A DNA stretch of 64,000 nucleotides from Chryseobacterium bernardetii (lineage in GTDB: Bacteria > Bacteroidota > Bacteroidia > Flavobacteriales > Weeksellaceae): NCBI RefSeq assembly GCF_003815975.1, contig NZ_CP033932.1, positions 4,321,501-4,385,500 of the forward strand, given 5' to 3'. The notes below the pieces were generated by a model, which was not told the origin of the DNA, ran no database searches, and saw only the letters and a list, made by a program, of their open reading frames with translations. Below are positions 53,439-62,308 of this stretch, in pieces. The first letter of the stretch is position 1, and each line of letters starts with the position of its first letter. Position numbers and translations under genes: made by a program.

Positions 53439-54398
53439 ATGGGTAAAATTATAGGAATTGACATTAGTAAGCAAGTTTTTGATGTAAGCTTTTTGGAAGG
53501 GAATCTTTGGAAGCATAAGGTCTTAAGCAATAAATTATTAGGTTTTGAAAAACTGATAACCTTCATTGAAAAAGAAGATATAGTAGTGATGGAAGCTTCA
53601 GGTACTTATTATCTTCCTTTAGCAGAATATCTTTATTCACAGGGGATTAATGTAGTGATAGAAAATCCTCTTTCCATCAAACGTTATGCTCAATCAAGAC
53701 TCAAACGAGCCAAAACGGATAAAGCAGATTCGAAGGTTATTGCTGAATATGGCAAAAAGAATTTGGATGAGCTGAGTTTGTGGAATCCTGAGAGTAAAAC
53801 GTGCATCAGAATTCGTCAAATGCATACAAGAATCCAAATGATTCAGAAACAAACCAGTCAGACTTATAATCAGTTAGAAGCTTTCAGAAGCAGTGGTTTT
53901 CTGGATGAAAAGTTAGAAATAGAAATGAACAATTCCATAGAACAACTTCGACTAGGAAAAGAAATATTGGAATCGGAGATAGAAAGGCTGGCCTTGGAAG
54001 AATTTGAACAAACCATTGAATGTCTTACCAGTATTCCCGGAATCGGAATAAAAACAGCTATTATGCTCATTGTGATTACAGATAATTTTAAAAAGTTCGA
54101 ACATCATAAGCAACTCATTGCTTTTGTAGGATTCAGTCCTCGGATTTATGAAAGCGGAAGCAGTGTGAGAGGACGCTCAAGTATTTGTAAGATGGGTAAA
54201 TCTCAGATCAGAAAGCTATTGTATCTATGCAGCTGGTCAGCCAAACGCTGGAATAAAAAATGTAAAGAAATGTATGAAAGACTTATCACAAAAGGAAAAG
54301 CAGAAAGAGTGGCAAAGATAGCTCTTGCCAATAAACTCTTAAAACAAGCATTTGCTATCGGAAAGAATAAAGAAAAATATAGAGAAGATTTTTGTTAA
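53439..54398 (+). CDS. IS110-family transposase (bridge-RNA-guided recombinase family)
   Basis: 319 residues, intact. The N-terminal RuvC-like DEDD domain has IIGIDISKQVFDVSF (first Asp), VVMEASGTYYLPLAEYL (Glu) and RLKRAKTDKADSKVIAEYG (Asp pair). After a coiled coil comes the Transposase_20 domain with LTSIPGIGIKTAIMLIV, FVGFSPRIYESGSSVRGRSS and the catalytic-Ser region MGKSQIRKLLYLCSWSA. Bounded on the 5' side by the candidate bridge RNA and on the 3' side by ~29 bp to the right core. No sign of decay, so probably active or recent. Confidence 0.93.
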   Translation: MGKIIGIDISKQVFDVSFLEGNLWKHKVLSNKLLGFEKLITFIEKEDIVVMEASGTYYLPLAEYLYSQGINVVIENPLSIKRYAQSRLKRAKTDKADSKVIAEYGKKNLDELSLWNPESKTCIRIRQMHTRIQMIQKQTSQTYNQLEAFRSSGFLDEKLEIEMNNSIEQLRLGKEILESEIERLALEEFEQTIECLTSIPGIGIKTAIMLIVITDNFKKFEHHKQLIAFVGFSPRIYESGSSVRGRSSICKMGKSQIRKLLYLCSWSAKRWNKKCKEMYERLITKGKAERVAKIALANKLLKQAFAIGKNKEKYREDFC

Positions 54399-54427
54399 AT
54401 AATTTGCTTTTTAACACAGATCATTCT

Positions 54428-54464
54428 GAGTATAACAGAGGTTCCTCTTTCGCCTGAATGATAA
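54428..54464. repeat. Right part of a REP-like hairpin split by the IS110 element
   Basis: Contains an inner AGAGG-TT-CCTCT hairpin and ends in CTGAATGATAA. The left arm (TTATGTCATC, 53221-53230) is on the other side of the element. Compare the intact REP-like hairpin at 62114. Confidence 0.5.
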
Positions 54465-54497
54465 ACACCTCTCGCTCAAAACTCAAATTCTTTTTCT

Positions 54498-54953
54498 TCA
54501 GGAGATTGATTTTTTCATGGTGATTACTTTCCCTATCCAATATCCTAAAGAAGGAAGAATAAAGGATAATATAACAGGTAATACAAGTGCAAAACCGCTT
54601 CTATCCAGCGTTACAATTAAAGGGAATAAATAGCCGTTGTATATAATTAAAGCCAGCGTAAAAATAAAACTGTCACCACTACTGGTTGAAAGAATATTAA
54701 AATTATTCCCAAACTGATCAAACAGCCCAGACATTACAAAGAACAAAACATTGATAAAAAACATCCAAAGAGCAGACCTGTACGTTTTGTTTTGTCTTGC
54801 ACCAAGGTATCCTGCCAAGATTAAAAGAAGCGACATAAGTGCAGAAACAAAATAATCTGTAAGGGTAACATCTGTCTCACTTCCGCCTTTTCCAAAGAAA
54901 TAAATAGCATATACCAATACATTCAGAAGATAGATAACAGTCACGTAATTCAT
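54498..54953 (-). CDS. Hypothetical membrane protein, 151 aa
   Basis: Four predicted membrane helices (residues ~3-20, ~32-50, ~62-80, ~95-145 in two parts) joined by short loops; no signature motif is recognised. It follows the lipocalin-like gene by 24 bp, on the same strand, and is therefore probably in one transcript with it and with the broken gene upstream. Confidence 0.6.
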   Translation of the reverse strand: MNYVTVIYLLNVLVYAIYFFGKGGSETDVTLTDYFVSALMSLLLILAGYLGARQNKTYRSALWMFFINVLFFVMSGLFDQFGNNFNILSTSSGDSFIFTLALIIYNGYLFPLIVTLDRSGFALVLPVILSFILPSLGYWIGKVITMKKSIS

Positions 54954-54977
54954 AAGGACAAAAGTTTAGTATTATAA

Positions 54978-55430
54978 TCAGTACTGCCTTTCAAGTACAT
55001 CATAGTGAATGGTATCTGATATTTTTTCCATTTCCGGATCTTTATCATGAAGCGGTACAGGAATATAGCTTGAGAAAGTTATTGTTTTGTCTTTATTTAA
55101 GGTTACGGCCACCTCTTCCAGGATATTTTTCTCATCTGCATAAAACTGAATCCTGTTATCTACAATCTTCCAGAAAGAAAGTCTCGGTTCTGAAGGCCTA
55201 CAGTTTCCTACTTCTCCTTCTATATAGTTATACACTGCAAAACCATCTTCCCTGATAGCATAATTCCTCATTAATCTGCAGTTATCGAAATCTTTAACAA
55301 CTTTCTTTTTTCCTTCATAAAATCCGGATTCTTTTAACTTCCAGAATCCTACAACATCTTCTTTTTTAAGATTTTGCGCATTCACCAAAGAGGTAAAAGC
55401 TAAAGCAGAAAAAAACGTTAATCTCTTCAT
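54978..55430 (-). CDS. Secreted lipocalin-like domain protein, 150 aa
   Basis: A signal peptide (MKRLTFFSALAFTSLVNAQ) is followed by DVVGFWKLKESGFYEGKK and a series of beta strands ending in YDVLERQY, the pattern of small lipocalin-like domains common in Bacteroidota. No ligand can be inferred. Its ATG overlaps the stop of the frameshifted gene upstream (TAATG), so the two were translationally coupled. Confidence 0.62.
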   Translation of the reverse strand: MKRLTFFSALAFTSLVNAQNLKKEDVVGFWKLKESGFYEGKKKVVKDFDNCRLMRNYAIREDGFAVYNYIEGEVGNCRPSEPRLSFWKIVDNRIQFYADEKNILEEVAVTLNKDKTITFSSYIPVPLHDKDPEMEKISDTIHYDVLERQY

Positions 55431-55828
55431 TATTTTTTCTTTTTAATCTTAGGGCTTTTAGGAGCTTTATCCTTGTCTTCTCCCACTTCAATAAGTCCCA
55501 TAGACATCATATAGGCCGGATCACCATGTTTCTCCCCCTCCTTTCCAGGCTTCAAAAGCTTTTTCACGAAGTCCTAAAACATGGAAAAGTTCTATCAGTT
55601 CCAGATGGGTTTCAGCTTTTCCCCTTTAATTTTTTCAAGGTCATCAAAAAACCGGGAGTATACTCCATCATCTTTAGCTCAAAAGCATTGAGACAAGCTT
55701 TAGCCAGGCCCTGGCTACAAAAGTCTTCACTAATTCTGATATAATCATTAGTATTTGAAATCGGCTTCCTGAGCCAACATACTGCCGCTTATAAAAACAG
55801 CAGAAATGAATACGAATAATTTTTTCAT
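55430..55828 (-). pseudogene. Frameshifted secreted protein gene
   Basis: The ATG at 55828 opens with a signal peptide (MKKLFVFISAVFISGSMLAQ) and continues EADFKY, then stops. The same protein can be followed in other frames: NDYIRISEDFCSQGLAKACLN, then DDLEKIKGEK, then THLELIELFHVLGLREKAFEAW, then HGDPAYMMSMGLIEVGEDKD and a Lys-rich end. At least four shifts are needed; three fall in runs of T, A and G. The family is not recognised. It could be a true pseudogene or a cluster of sequencing errors. Confidence 0.7.
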
Positions 55829-55868
55829 CAATTAAACTTTCCTTTTCTTTATCTTTCTAATATAGTGA

Positions 55869-55906
55869 GGTTTCTGGCGGGCGGCTTCGCCGCCCCGCCA
55901 GAAACC
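55869..55906. repeat. GC-rich 13+4-bp hairpin between genes
   Basis: Arms GGTTTCTGGCGGG (55869-55881) and its complement (55894-55906) enclose a second stem CGGC/GCCG with loop TTC and a one-base bulge. It lies 10 bp behind the stop of the transglutaminase gene and has no T-run. Very GC-rich against the surrounding sequence. Confidence 0.75.
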
Positions 55907-55916
55907 CAGCATTCAT

Positions 55917-57938
55917 CTACTTAAATCTTTTCTTAAAACTGAACTTAAGCCTGTTCATCAGACCGGGTTCTATAATATCAATTCCCAGTCCGAAATTACT
56001 GTCAGCCACCGTATGGTGATGTGCTCTGAACTGCTCAAACTCATCTTGTGGAATTTCAATATTCACTAAAGGATTGTATTCTATGTAAACGCTTGCTCCG
56101 TTTTTAGATACCTTCTTACGGCTTTTGAAATCAAAATAAGGGTTATTTATAGTACTTTCCTGCACCGTATATTTTTCTTCGGTATCAATTTTCTGATCTG
56201 TGTACAGGTTAATTTCATACTTCTCGCTGTCGTAATTATGCCAGAAAGGCAAATCTTTGTGCATAAAATCTCTGGCTCCCGCCTTCACAATATTCCTGTC
56301 GAAATACATCAGGAAGCGGTTTTTCTGCGGATCTACATAATAAGGATTTTCAATTGTTGCAGTATACTGGATCTTTACTTCATTGAATTTTTTATCATCA
56401 CTTACCACATCTATCGCGGCATCCTTGAAAATATTCCTTACATCTGTCCCGTTTCTGTCATTGGAATAATTCAGAGCATAAAAAAGGAAGCTGTTCCAGC
56501 TGTCTATGATCTCTCTTTTATTGGTAACCTTAAAATAACGTCTCATTGCATTGGCCCGGTTGCCCTTGTAAACCGTTTCCAGATTCAGTTTACCAGTTGT
56601 TCCCTGTACATTGACATTTACTTTCTCATCAATACAGTAATAGGGATATTTAAAAGATTTTCTTACCTGAAGTTTCTGATCTTTTTTTACTTCCAGGTAA
56701 TGCATGAAATACATAAAACCTCTGTTTTCTATCAATCCGAATTCATCACGGATTGTGGCATCTACAAAATATTCCTGTCCTTTATAATTGATTTTTACTA
56801 CCGCATGATTAAAACTTAATAAGGATGGCAGATAATATTTAATATAATAATCTGTATTAAAATTCACCAATATTACAGAAGCCTCTACTCCAATATAATC
56901 AAGAATAACCTTTAGCAAAACAGATTTCGCCTTACAGTCTCCCTGTTTATTTTCATAGGTTAAAGAAGGTTCCTGAGGCTTATGACCGTTCATTTCATCG
57001 GCATTATAAGTATAATAGATATGATTCTGAACATATTCTATAGCAAACTGCAGTTTTTCATCCTGATTACTGATAGCATCAAGCTTTTCAACAAGATTGG
57101 ATGCAAAATCTTTTAAAGAAGCTTTATTGAAAATTTCGTCATAAATAGGAACAATATAATTGGACAAATCTTTCCAGTTACTGTCTGTAGCGAAATCTAT
57201 ATAAGGAAAAATCTCACGCCCGGAATCTACAGGGTTGATATAATTATGCTCTTCAATAACAAATTGTTCTCCTTTTTTTAAATAATTCACCTCCGGCTCC
57301 AGAACATTTCCCTGTTCATCTCTAAAATAAGTTTTTTTATAGGCAATGGTCTGTTCACGTTCGTTGATGAATGTAAATTTAAAATTCCCATAGGCCCAAT
57401 AATTATCGGGACTTACCCATACATATTTTGAGAATTCCTTTCTGAGGAAGTCACGATCGGTAAATACTTTCACTCTTGAATCTTCCAGCACAAGTACATC
57501 ATACAGTCTCAGATCTTTAATGGTAATATTAATCTTTTTATTGCTGCTCAGTACTCCGCCGCCGCTCTGGTTTTCACTGTCCAGTACTTTAATCTTAGTA
57601 TCAGGGATCTTATCAATCAGTACACCATCCCTTACCACACTTATCCTGTGAATCTGATATACTTCATTTTCTTCCACAATAATATCAGAAGCAGAAGCTC
57701 TTTCCAGATTCCCCGGCTCATTTAATGTATAGGCCATGCAGGCGTATTCACTGTTCTCCGTATTGCTAGTATAATATTTTTTGTCTAAAAAGTAACAGTA
57801 GTCTCTGCCTTCACTGGTTTGTTTCTTGGCAAATTCAGAGTCCTTGATTCTGTCTATAATTTCCTGGTCTCCAATATTTCCCGCCCACTCTTCAGGCTGC
57901 TGAATCTTATAGTTTTCCACTTGAATTTGATTATCCAT
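55917..57938 (-). CDS. DUF3857/transglutaminase-like protein
   Basis: 673 residues. The first ~270 fit DUF3857 (long beta-rich domain, e.g. VYQIHRISVVRDGVLIDKIPD). A transglutaminase core follows: YENKQGDCKAKSVLLKVILDYIG with the Cys, LSFNHAVVKINYKGQEYFVDAT with His and Asp, a complete triad. A C-terminal beta domain completes it. Unlike most relatives no signal peptide is seen at the start (MDNQIQVENYKIQQ), so it may be cytoplasmic. The role is unknown; relatives are thought to act on envelope proteins. Confidence 0.8.
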   Translation of the reverse strand: MDNQIQVENYKIQQPEEWAGNIGDQEIIDRIKDSEFAKKQTSEGRDYCYFLDKKYYTSNTENSEYACMAYTLNEPGNLERASASDIIVEENEVYQIHRISVVRDGVLIDKIPDTKIKVLDSENQSGGGVLSSNKKINITIKDLRLYDVLVLEDSRVKVFTDRDFLRKEFSKYVWVSPDNYWAYGNFKFTFINEREQTIAYKKTYFRDEQGNVLEPEVNYLKKGEQFVIEEHNYINPVDSGREIFPYIDFATDSNWKDLSNYIVPIYDEIFNKASLKDFASNLVEKLDAISNQDEKLQFAIEYVQNHIYYTYNADEMNGHKPQEPSLTYENKQGDCKAKSVLLKVILDYIGVEASVILVNFNTDYYIKYYLPSLLSFNHAVVKINYKGQEYFVDATIRDEFGLIENRGFMYFMHYLEVKKDQKLQVRKSFKYPYYCIDEKVNVNVQGTTGKLNLETVYKGNRANAMRRYFKVTNKREIIDSWNSFLFYALNYSNDRNGTDVRNIFKDAAIDVVSDDKKFNEVKIQYTATIENPYYVDPQKNRFLMYFDRNIVKAGARDFMHKDLPFWHNYDSEKYEINLYTDQKIDTEEKYTVQESTINNPYFDFKSRKKVSKNGASVYIEYNPLVNIEIPQDEFEQFRAHHHTVADSNFGLGIDIIEPGLMNRLKFSFKKRFK

Positions 57939-58086
57939 ATTTTATATTGATGTATTATGTTCTTGGTCTCATTGATTGAGAACCTCAAATTAAATGATTA
58001 AAAAACTAAAAAACAATAGAAGAACTGCGACAATTCAAGAAAATTCCGGCATGGTAATTGCCAGGTAAGGTTTTAAAATCAAGTTT

Positions 58087-58701
58087 ATGAAAAGTATAGC
58101 AACAATTCTAAAAGGGGTAGCACCCGCATTAGCATTATTCGCAATGACGCAGTGTACAACAACAGCTGGAGTATCCGCCGGAGATGAAAAAACATTCATC
58201 GTAGGACCACAAACAGCAGACTGTACAGGAGTAGCTCCTATGAAATGTTTGCAGGTAAAAGAAAAAGCTTCAGAAGACTGGACAAATTTTTACACAAACA
58301 TTGAAGGATTTACTTATGAACCAGGGTATGAATATGTTTTAAAGGTAAAAACAGAAAAAATTGCTAACCCGCCGGCAGATGCTTCTTCCATTAAATATAC
58401 GTTGATAAAGCAGGTTTCCAAAACAAAAAAAGAGGTTACAGCAGCTGGTGAAAAAACGCTTATCATAGGAGCACAAACCGTAGACTGTTCTGCAGGAGCA
58501 GGGCGTATGAAGTGTCTACAGGTAAAGGAAAAAGCTTCTGAAAACTGGAGTAATTTCTACAGCAATATTGAAGGATTTACTTACGAACCGGGTTACGAAT
58601 ATGTTTTAAAAGTAAAGACAGAGAAAATTGCTAATCCGCCGGCAGATGCTTCTTCAATAAAATATACATTGGTAGAGCAGGTTTCCAAGACCAAGAGATA
58701 A
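58087..58701 (+). CDS. DUF4377 lipoprotein with two tandem domain copies
   Basis: 204 residues. The signal peptide ends in a lipobox-like MTQC followed by T. Two nearly identical ~85-residue units follow: the first from EKTFIVGPQ, the second from EKTLIIGAQ. Both contain MKCLQVKEKASE, NFY.NIEGFTYEPGYEYVLKVKTEKIANPP and ADASSIKYTL. Members usually have one such domain, often fused to HslJ/META. High DNA identity between the units suggests a recent duplication. Probably an envelope stress protein; function unknown. Confidence 0.82.
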   Translation: MKSIATILKGVAPALALFAMTQCTTTAGVSAGDEKTFIVGPQTADCTGVAPMKCLQVKEKASEDWTNFYTNIEGFTYEPGYEYVLKVKTEKIANPPADASSIKYTLIKQVSKTKKEVTAAGEKTLIIGAQTVDCSAGAGRMKCLQVKEKASENWSNFYSNIEGFTYEPGYEYVLKVKTEKIANPPADASSIKYTLVEQVSKTKR

Positions 58702-58705
58702 AAAT

Positions 58706-58743
58706 AAAATAGCTTCAGAAATTTCTGAAGCTATTTTATTTTA
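58706..58743 (+). terminator. Terminator of the DUF4377 gene
   Basis: Perfect 16-bp inverted repeat 58706-58737 (core AGCTTCAGAAATTTCTGAAGCT) with A- and T-rich flanks; works in both directions. Confidence 0.85.
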
Positions 58744-58889
58744 TGGCAGGAAGAAAATGGAAGTTATAGCAGCCCGTAAAATTATCTTTAGCTTGCATAG
58801 ATGTAAGTTTAAATACATCTCTAAAAAATTTTCATTGCTTCTCTCGAAGGCCAGAACTTTCCTTTTCCACTTTCTGACTTCCTTTCGTC

Positions 58890-59828
58890 TTAATATCCCG
58901 ATTCTTTTTGCGGTGGTTCAGGGTACTTTCCTTTTGTAGCTTCTCCAACTGTATTGGCTGTAGTCATGGCAACCACAAGATCATTCAGCATTCCGCTTGC
59001 TGCGGTAGGTGAATTAGGCAGAAGTACAAGGTTACTTCTGTTACTTGCTCCTACGGAGTGTAATGTATCATAATGCTGAGTGACAACAATTAAAGCAGAT
59101 GCCTCATGCGAATTGATGTCTACATTATTCAGCATTCTTACGGATTCTTCAAGTCCCTTTGCTATTTCTCTTCTTTGGTCGGCAATCCCCTGCCCTTGTA
59201 GTTTTTTAGATTCTGCTTCAGCTTTTGCAACAGCTACAATTCTGATTCTTTGCGCTTCAGATTCATATTCTGCAGCCGTTTTTTCCCTTTCTGCAGCATT
59301 AATCCTGTTCATGGCATGTTTTACCTGCTCATCCGGATCAATATCTGTTACCAATGCTTTGATAATATCATATCCGTAACTGTTCATCGCTTCCTGAAGC
59401 TCACTTTTTACGGCTACGGCAATATCATCTTTTCTTACGAAAACATCATCCAGCTTCAGCTTAGGAACTTCGGCACGAACAACGTCAAATACAAAAGAAG
59501 TAATCTGGTTTTCAGGATTTTCAAGTCTGTAATATGCATCTCCTACCTGATTTCTGATAACCTGGTACTGAACGGAGATCTTCATCTTGATGAATACGTT
59601 ATCCAGTGTTTTGGTATCAATCATTACATCCAGCTGCTGGATTCTGAGGTTTAACCTTTTTGCAATCTGATCTATAATAGGAAGTTTAAGATGAAGCCCC
59701 GAATGTTTTACCGCCTGGAATTTTCCAAAACGTTCAATGATTGCTGCCGTCTCCTGTTTAACCACAAAAAACGATGCAAATAAAATAATAAGCCCGAAAA
59801 TAATGACGGGTGCCAGAAAAATACCCAT
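58890..59828 (-). CDS. SPFH/Band 7 (stomatin-like) membrane protein
   Basis: 312 residues. One N-terminal membrane helix (IFLAPVIIFGLIILFASFFVV) is followed by the Band 7 domain: AAIIERFGKFQAVKHSGLHLKLPIIDQI, DVMIDTKTLDNVFIKMKISVQYQV, and LDDVFVRKDDIAVAVKSELQEAM. An Ala/Glu-rich coiled coil (AEREKTAAEYESEAQRIRIVAVAKAEAE) and a short tail complete it. Such proteins oligomerise into membrane-bound cages and organise microdomains or proteases. Monocistronic. Confidence 0.92.
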   Translation of the reverse strand: MGIFLAPVIIFGLIILFASFFVVKQETAAIIERFGKFQAVKHSGLHLKLPIIDQIAKRLNLRIQQLDVMIDTKTLDNVFIKMKISVQYQVIRNQVGDAYYRLENPENQITSFVFDVVRAEVPKLKLDDVFVRKDDIAVAVKSELQEAMNSYGYDIIKALVTDIDPDEQVKHAMNRINAAEREKTAAEYESEAQRIRIVAVAKAEAESKKLQGQGIADQRREIAKGLEESVRMLNNVDINSHEASALIVVTQHYDTLHSVGASNRSNLVLLPNSPTAASGMLNDLVVAMTTANTVGEATKGKYPEPPQKESGY

Positions 59829-59900
59829 AGTTTAGTTTTTAAATATTGATTTTTATAAAGATAGAAATAATATTTAAAACAGGGAAGATTATAGAGAAGC

Positions 59901-59956
59901 AAGCCGGAAGCGGGAATTTATTGAAGAGTAGCATTCTTTCTTCCAGCTTCCAGCTT
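59901..59956. repeat. Imperfect inverted repeat of GGAAGC units
   Basis: AAGCCGGAAGCGGGAA (59901-59916) pairs imperfectly with TTCCAGCTTCCAGCTT (59941-59956), with two A-C or G-A mismatches. It resembles the GCTGGAAG/CCGGAAG intergenic repeats frequent in this phylum and may also end the dGTPase transcript. Confidence 0.45.
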
Positions 59957-59962
59957 TAAGGG

Positions 59963-61321
59963 TTATACTGTCATCCCGATATCAATTCCTTTAATTTTTC
60001 TATAAAGGTCTGTAGCATAATTATCTGTCATTCCGGAAACAAAATCTATAATTCCCAAAACTTTCTGGTAATCTGTTCCGTTTTCGTAAACAAACTGCCT
60101 TGGAAGTAATTTCAGGGCTTTTTTATCATAAGATTTTCTCTCATCCTCCGGCTTCAGAATAGATGGGATAAAATGATCCAGTAATTCATACATTACATTA
60201 TAACCGGCATTTTCAATCTCCACAACGGCTTTATGGTTGTAAATTTTTTCGATAGAGAAAGATTCTATATCCTGTAATGCGCTGTTTTCTGATTTATAAA
60301 TATCCAGAAGGCCTTTATCAAGATTTCCCTGAAGAATAGTTGCAAAATTATGTTTGTAGATTTCTAGGGATTTGTTAATTAAGGCATTAATTGCTTTCGC
60401 CCTTAAATAAGAAATCTTTTCATTCTCGTTGGAAATGGAAACCAGTTTATTTTTTACCTTATTAACATCATCGCTTTCTGATTTTACCAGTTCAAAGAAA
60501 AGGTTTTCACAATCAGCAGTAGATACGATTCCCAATCTATGGGCATCTTCCATATCAATAATATTATAGCAGATATCATCAGCAGCTTCTACCAGCCATA
60601 CAAAAGGGTGCCTTTTGAAGATATGCGGTTCTTCACATTCTGAAATAAGTTGGGTACCTTTGGCGATTTCAAGGAAAATATCTTTTTCATTCTGGAAAAA
60701 ACCGAACTTTTTACGGTGAATGATTCCTTTTTTCTTAGCTACGGCTTCGCACGGGTATTTTGCAATACTCGCCAAGGTAGAAAAGGTAAGCTGAATTCCG
60801 CCGGCATCTTTTCCCTGCTGTTGCTGGGCCAGCACCCTGATGGCATTAGCGTTCCCTTCAAAATTAACCAGATCTGCCCATTCTTTTTCGTTGAACTTAG
60901 TTTTCAGGTCTTTTTCGTTTCTTTCGAAATAACTTGCAATAGCATCTTCTCCTGAATGTCCGAAAGCAGGATTTCCCACATCATGACAAAGACATGCCGC
61001 AGCAATTACGTTTCCTAAATTATACAGATAAAAATTCTTTGAATCTTCAGTGAGTTCATTTTTATAGTCCTCAGCAATAAATTCACCAATAATGCTTCCT
61101 AAGCTTCTTCCCACAGAGGATACTTCCAGGGAATGCGTAAGCCTGTTGTGCACAAAAACACTTCCGGGAAGCGGAAAAACCTGGGTCTTATTTTGCAGTC
61201 TTCTGAATGCAGAAGAGAAGATAATTCTGTCAAAATCCCTTTGAAAATCAGTTCTTGAAGCCTTAGTATTTGGATTATTTCCTGTACGCTGATTGGTGAA
61301 AATCTGGTTTAAATTCATCAT
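59963..61321 (-). CDS. dgt: Deoxyguanosinetriphosphate triphosphohydrolase
   Basis: 452 residues, dGTPase of the HD superfamily. Signatures: RTDFQRDFDRIIFSSAFRRLQNKTQV, HNRLTHSLEVSSVGRSLG, and the HD motif AACLCHDVGNPAFGHSGEDAI. The DDICYNIIDMEDAHRLG segment holds the further metal-binding residues. It hydrolyses dNTPs to nucleoside and triphosphate, affecting nucleotide pools and phage defence. Two adjacent ATGs (61321, 61318) could start it. Confidence 0.9.
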   Translation of the reverse strand: MMNLNQIFTNQRTGNNPNTKASRTDFQRDFDRIIFSSAFRRLQNKTQVFPLPGSVFVHNRLTHSLEVSSVGRSLGSIIGEFIAEDYKNELTEDSKNFYLYNLGNVIAAACLCHDVGNPAFGHSGEDAIASYFERNEKDLKTKFNEKEWADLVNFEGNANAIRVLAQQQQGKDAGGIQLTFSTLASIAKYPCEAVAKKKGIIHRKKFGFFQNEKDIFLEIAKGTQLISECEEPHIFKRHPFVWLVEAADDICYNIIDMEDAHRLGIVSTADCENLFFELVKSESDDVNKVKNKLVSISNENEKISYLRAKAINALINKSLEIYKHNFATILQGNLDKGLLDIYKSENSALQDIESFSIEKIYNHKAVVEIENAGYNVMYELLDHFIPSILKPEDERKSYDKKALKLLPRQFVYENGTDYQKVLGIIDFVSGMTDNYATDLYRKIKGIDIGMTV

Positions 61322-61477
61322 TTTTCAAAATTACTCCAAATTTTAATTTTATGGAATAGTATTTACATATTTATTAAGCAGACATAATCATTCAAAAAAT
61401 CTATTGCTATTACAGTTTTTTACTTTGGTTAATACCCGTAAAAACATCTTACATTTGATACTGTTAAAACTATTAAA

Positions 61478-62104
61478 ATGAAAGACAGCACATGGCTTGA
61501 TAAGTGGAACGAAAGATATACCCACGAAGAATTTGTATATGGAACTGCGCCCAATAACTATTTGGAAGAACAGCTAAAAAAATTAAATCCGGGCACAATT
61601 CTGTTTCCTGCTGACGGTGAAGGTAGAAATTCTGTTTACGCAGCATTACAAGGCTGGGAAGCTTACTCTTTTGATATCAGCGAACAGGGTAAATACAAGT
61701 CTTTGCAGCTTGCAGAACAGAACGGGGTAACAATTGATTATAAAGTGGGTGAATTGCAGACATTGAGCTATCACGAACAGCAGTTTGATGTCATTGCCCT
61801 TATTTATGCCCATTTTCCGGGGGACATTAAATCATCCATCCATCAAATGCTGGATCAGTACCTTCGCAAGGGCGGGTTTATAATTTTTGAAGCTTTCAGT
61901 AAAAAGCATCTTGATTATGTCACAAAGAATGAAAAGGTTGGCGGGCCAAAGGACATTGAATCTTTATTTTCTATAGAAGAAATTAAAGCAGATTTCCCCG
62001 GCTATTCCATCATAGAGCTTCAGGAAACTGAAATTGAACTTCGGGAAGGTCTATTTCACAACGGAACAGGTTCTGTGATCCGTTTCGTGGGACAGAAGCA
62101 ATAG
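61478..62104 (+). CDS. Class I SAM-dependent methyltransferase (TehB-like)
   Basis: 208 residues. [27 protein letters not shown] is typical of the TehB/thiopurine-like group; the SAM motif I is [19 protein letters not shown], followed by [22 protein letters not shown] and [14 protein letters not shown]. Some relatives methylate tellurite or thiols; the substrate here is unknown. Single gene, followed by a REP-like hairpin. Confidence 0.85.
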   Translation: MKDSTWLDKWNERYTHEEFVYGTAPNNYLEEQLKKLNPGTILFPADGEGRNSVYAALQGWEAYSFDISEQGKYKSLQLAEQNGVTIDYKVGELQTLSYHEQQFDVIALIYAHFPGDIKSSIHQMLDQYLRKGGFIIFEAFSKKHLDYVTKNEKVGGPKDIESLFSIEEIKADFPGYSIIELQETEIELREGLFHNGTGSVIRFVGQKQ

Positions 62105-62113
62105 TAGGCCACG

Positions 62114-62170
62114 TTGTCATTCTGTGAGAATCTATATTTTTACAGTATTGAGCTTCCTGCAGAATGACAA
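62114..62170. repeat. REP-like hairpin, TTGTCATTCTG type
   Basis: Perfect 11-bp arms TTGTCATTCTG (62114-62124) and CAGAATGACAA (62160-62170) enclose a 35-nt loop. It is the same kind of element as the one split by the IS110 at 53231. Confidence 0.7.
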
Positions 62171-62308
62171 TTGGAGTGAATTGACCCAGCTTTACTCATA
62201 TGAAAATACTCCTGAATTTTTGAAAAATCCAGGTTTTTATTTCTGTTTCAAATCTTTTCAGGTTCCTAGAGCGGAATAATATTTGAACGTTTATTGAAAA
62301 ATAACGTT

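Larger units (their letters stand above)
53231..54427 (+). mobile_element. IS110-family insertion sequence, apparently complete (~1.2 kb)
   Basis: The left boundary is proposed at CT 53231-53232 and the right boundary at CT 54426-54427, the usual dinucleotide core of the family. Reasons: joining the outer flanks rebuilds a REP-like hairpin (GTCATC/CTGAG...CTGAATGATAA), and circular joining of the ends creates a consensus promoter. Inside are a ~190-nt structured leader and an intact transposase. No target-site duplication beyond the core is expected for this family. Confidence 0.72.
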
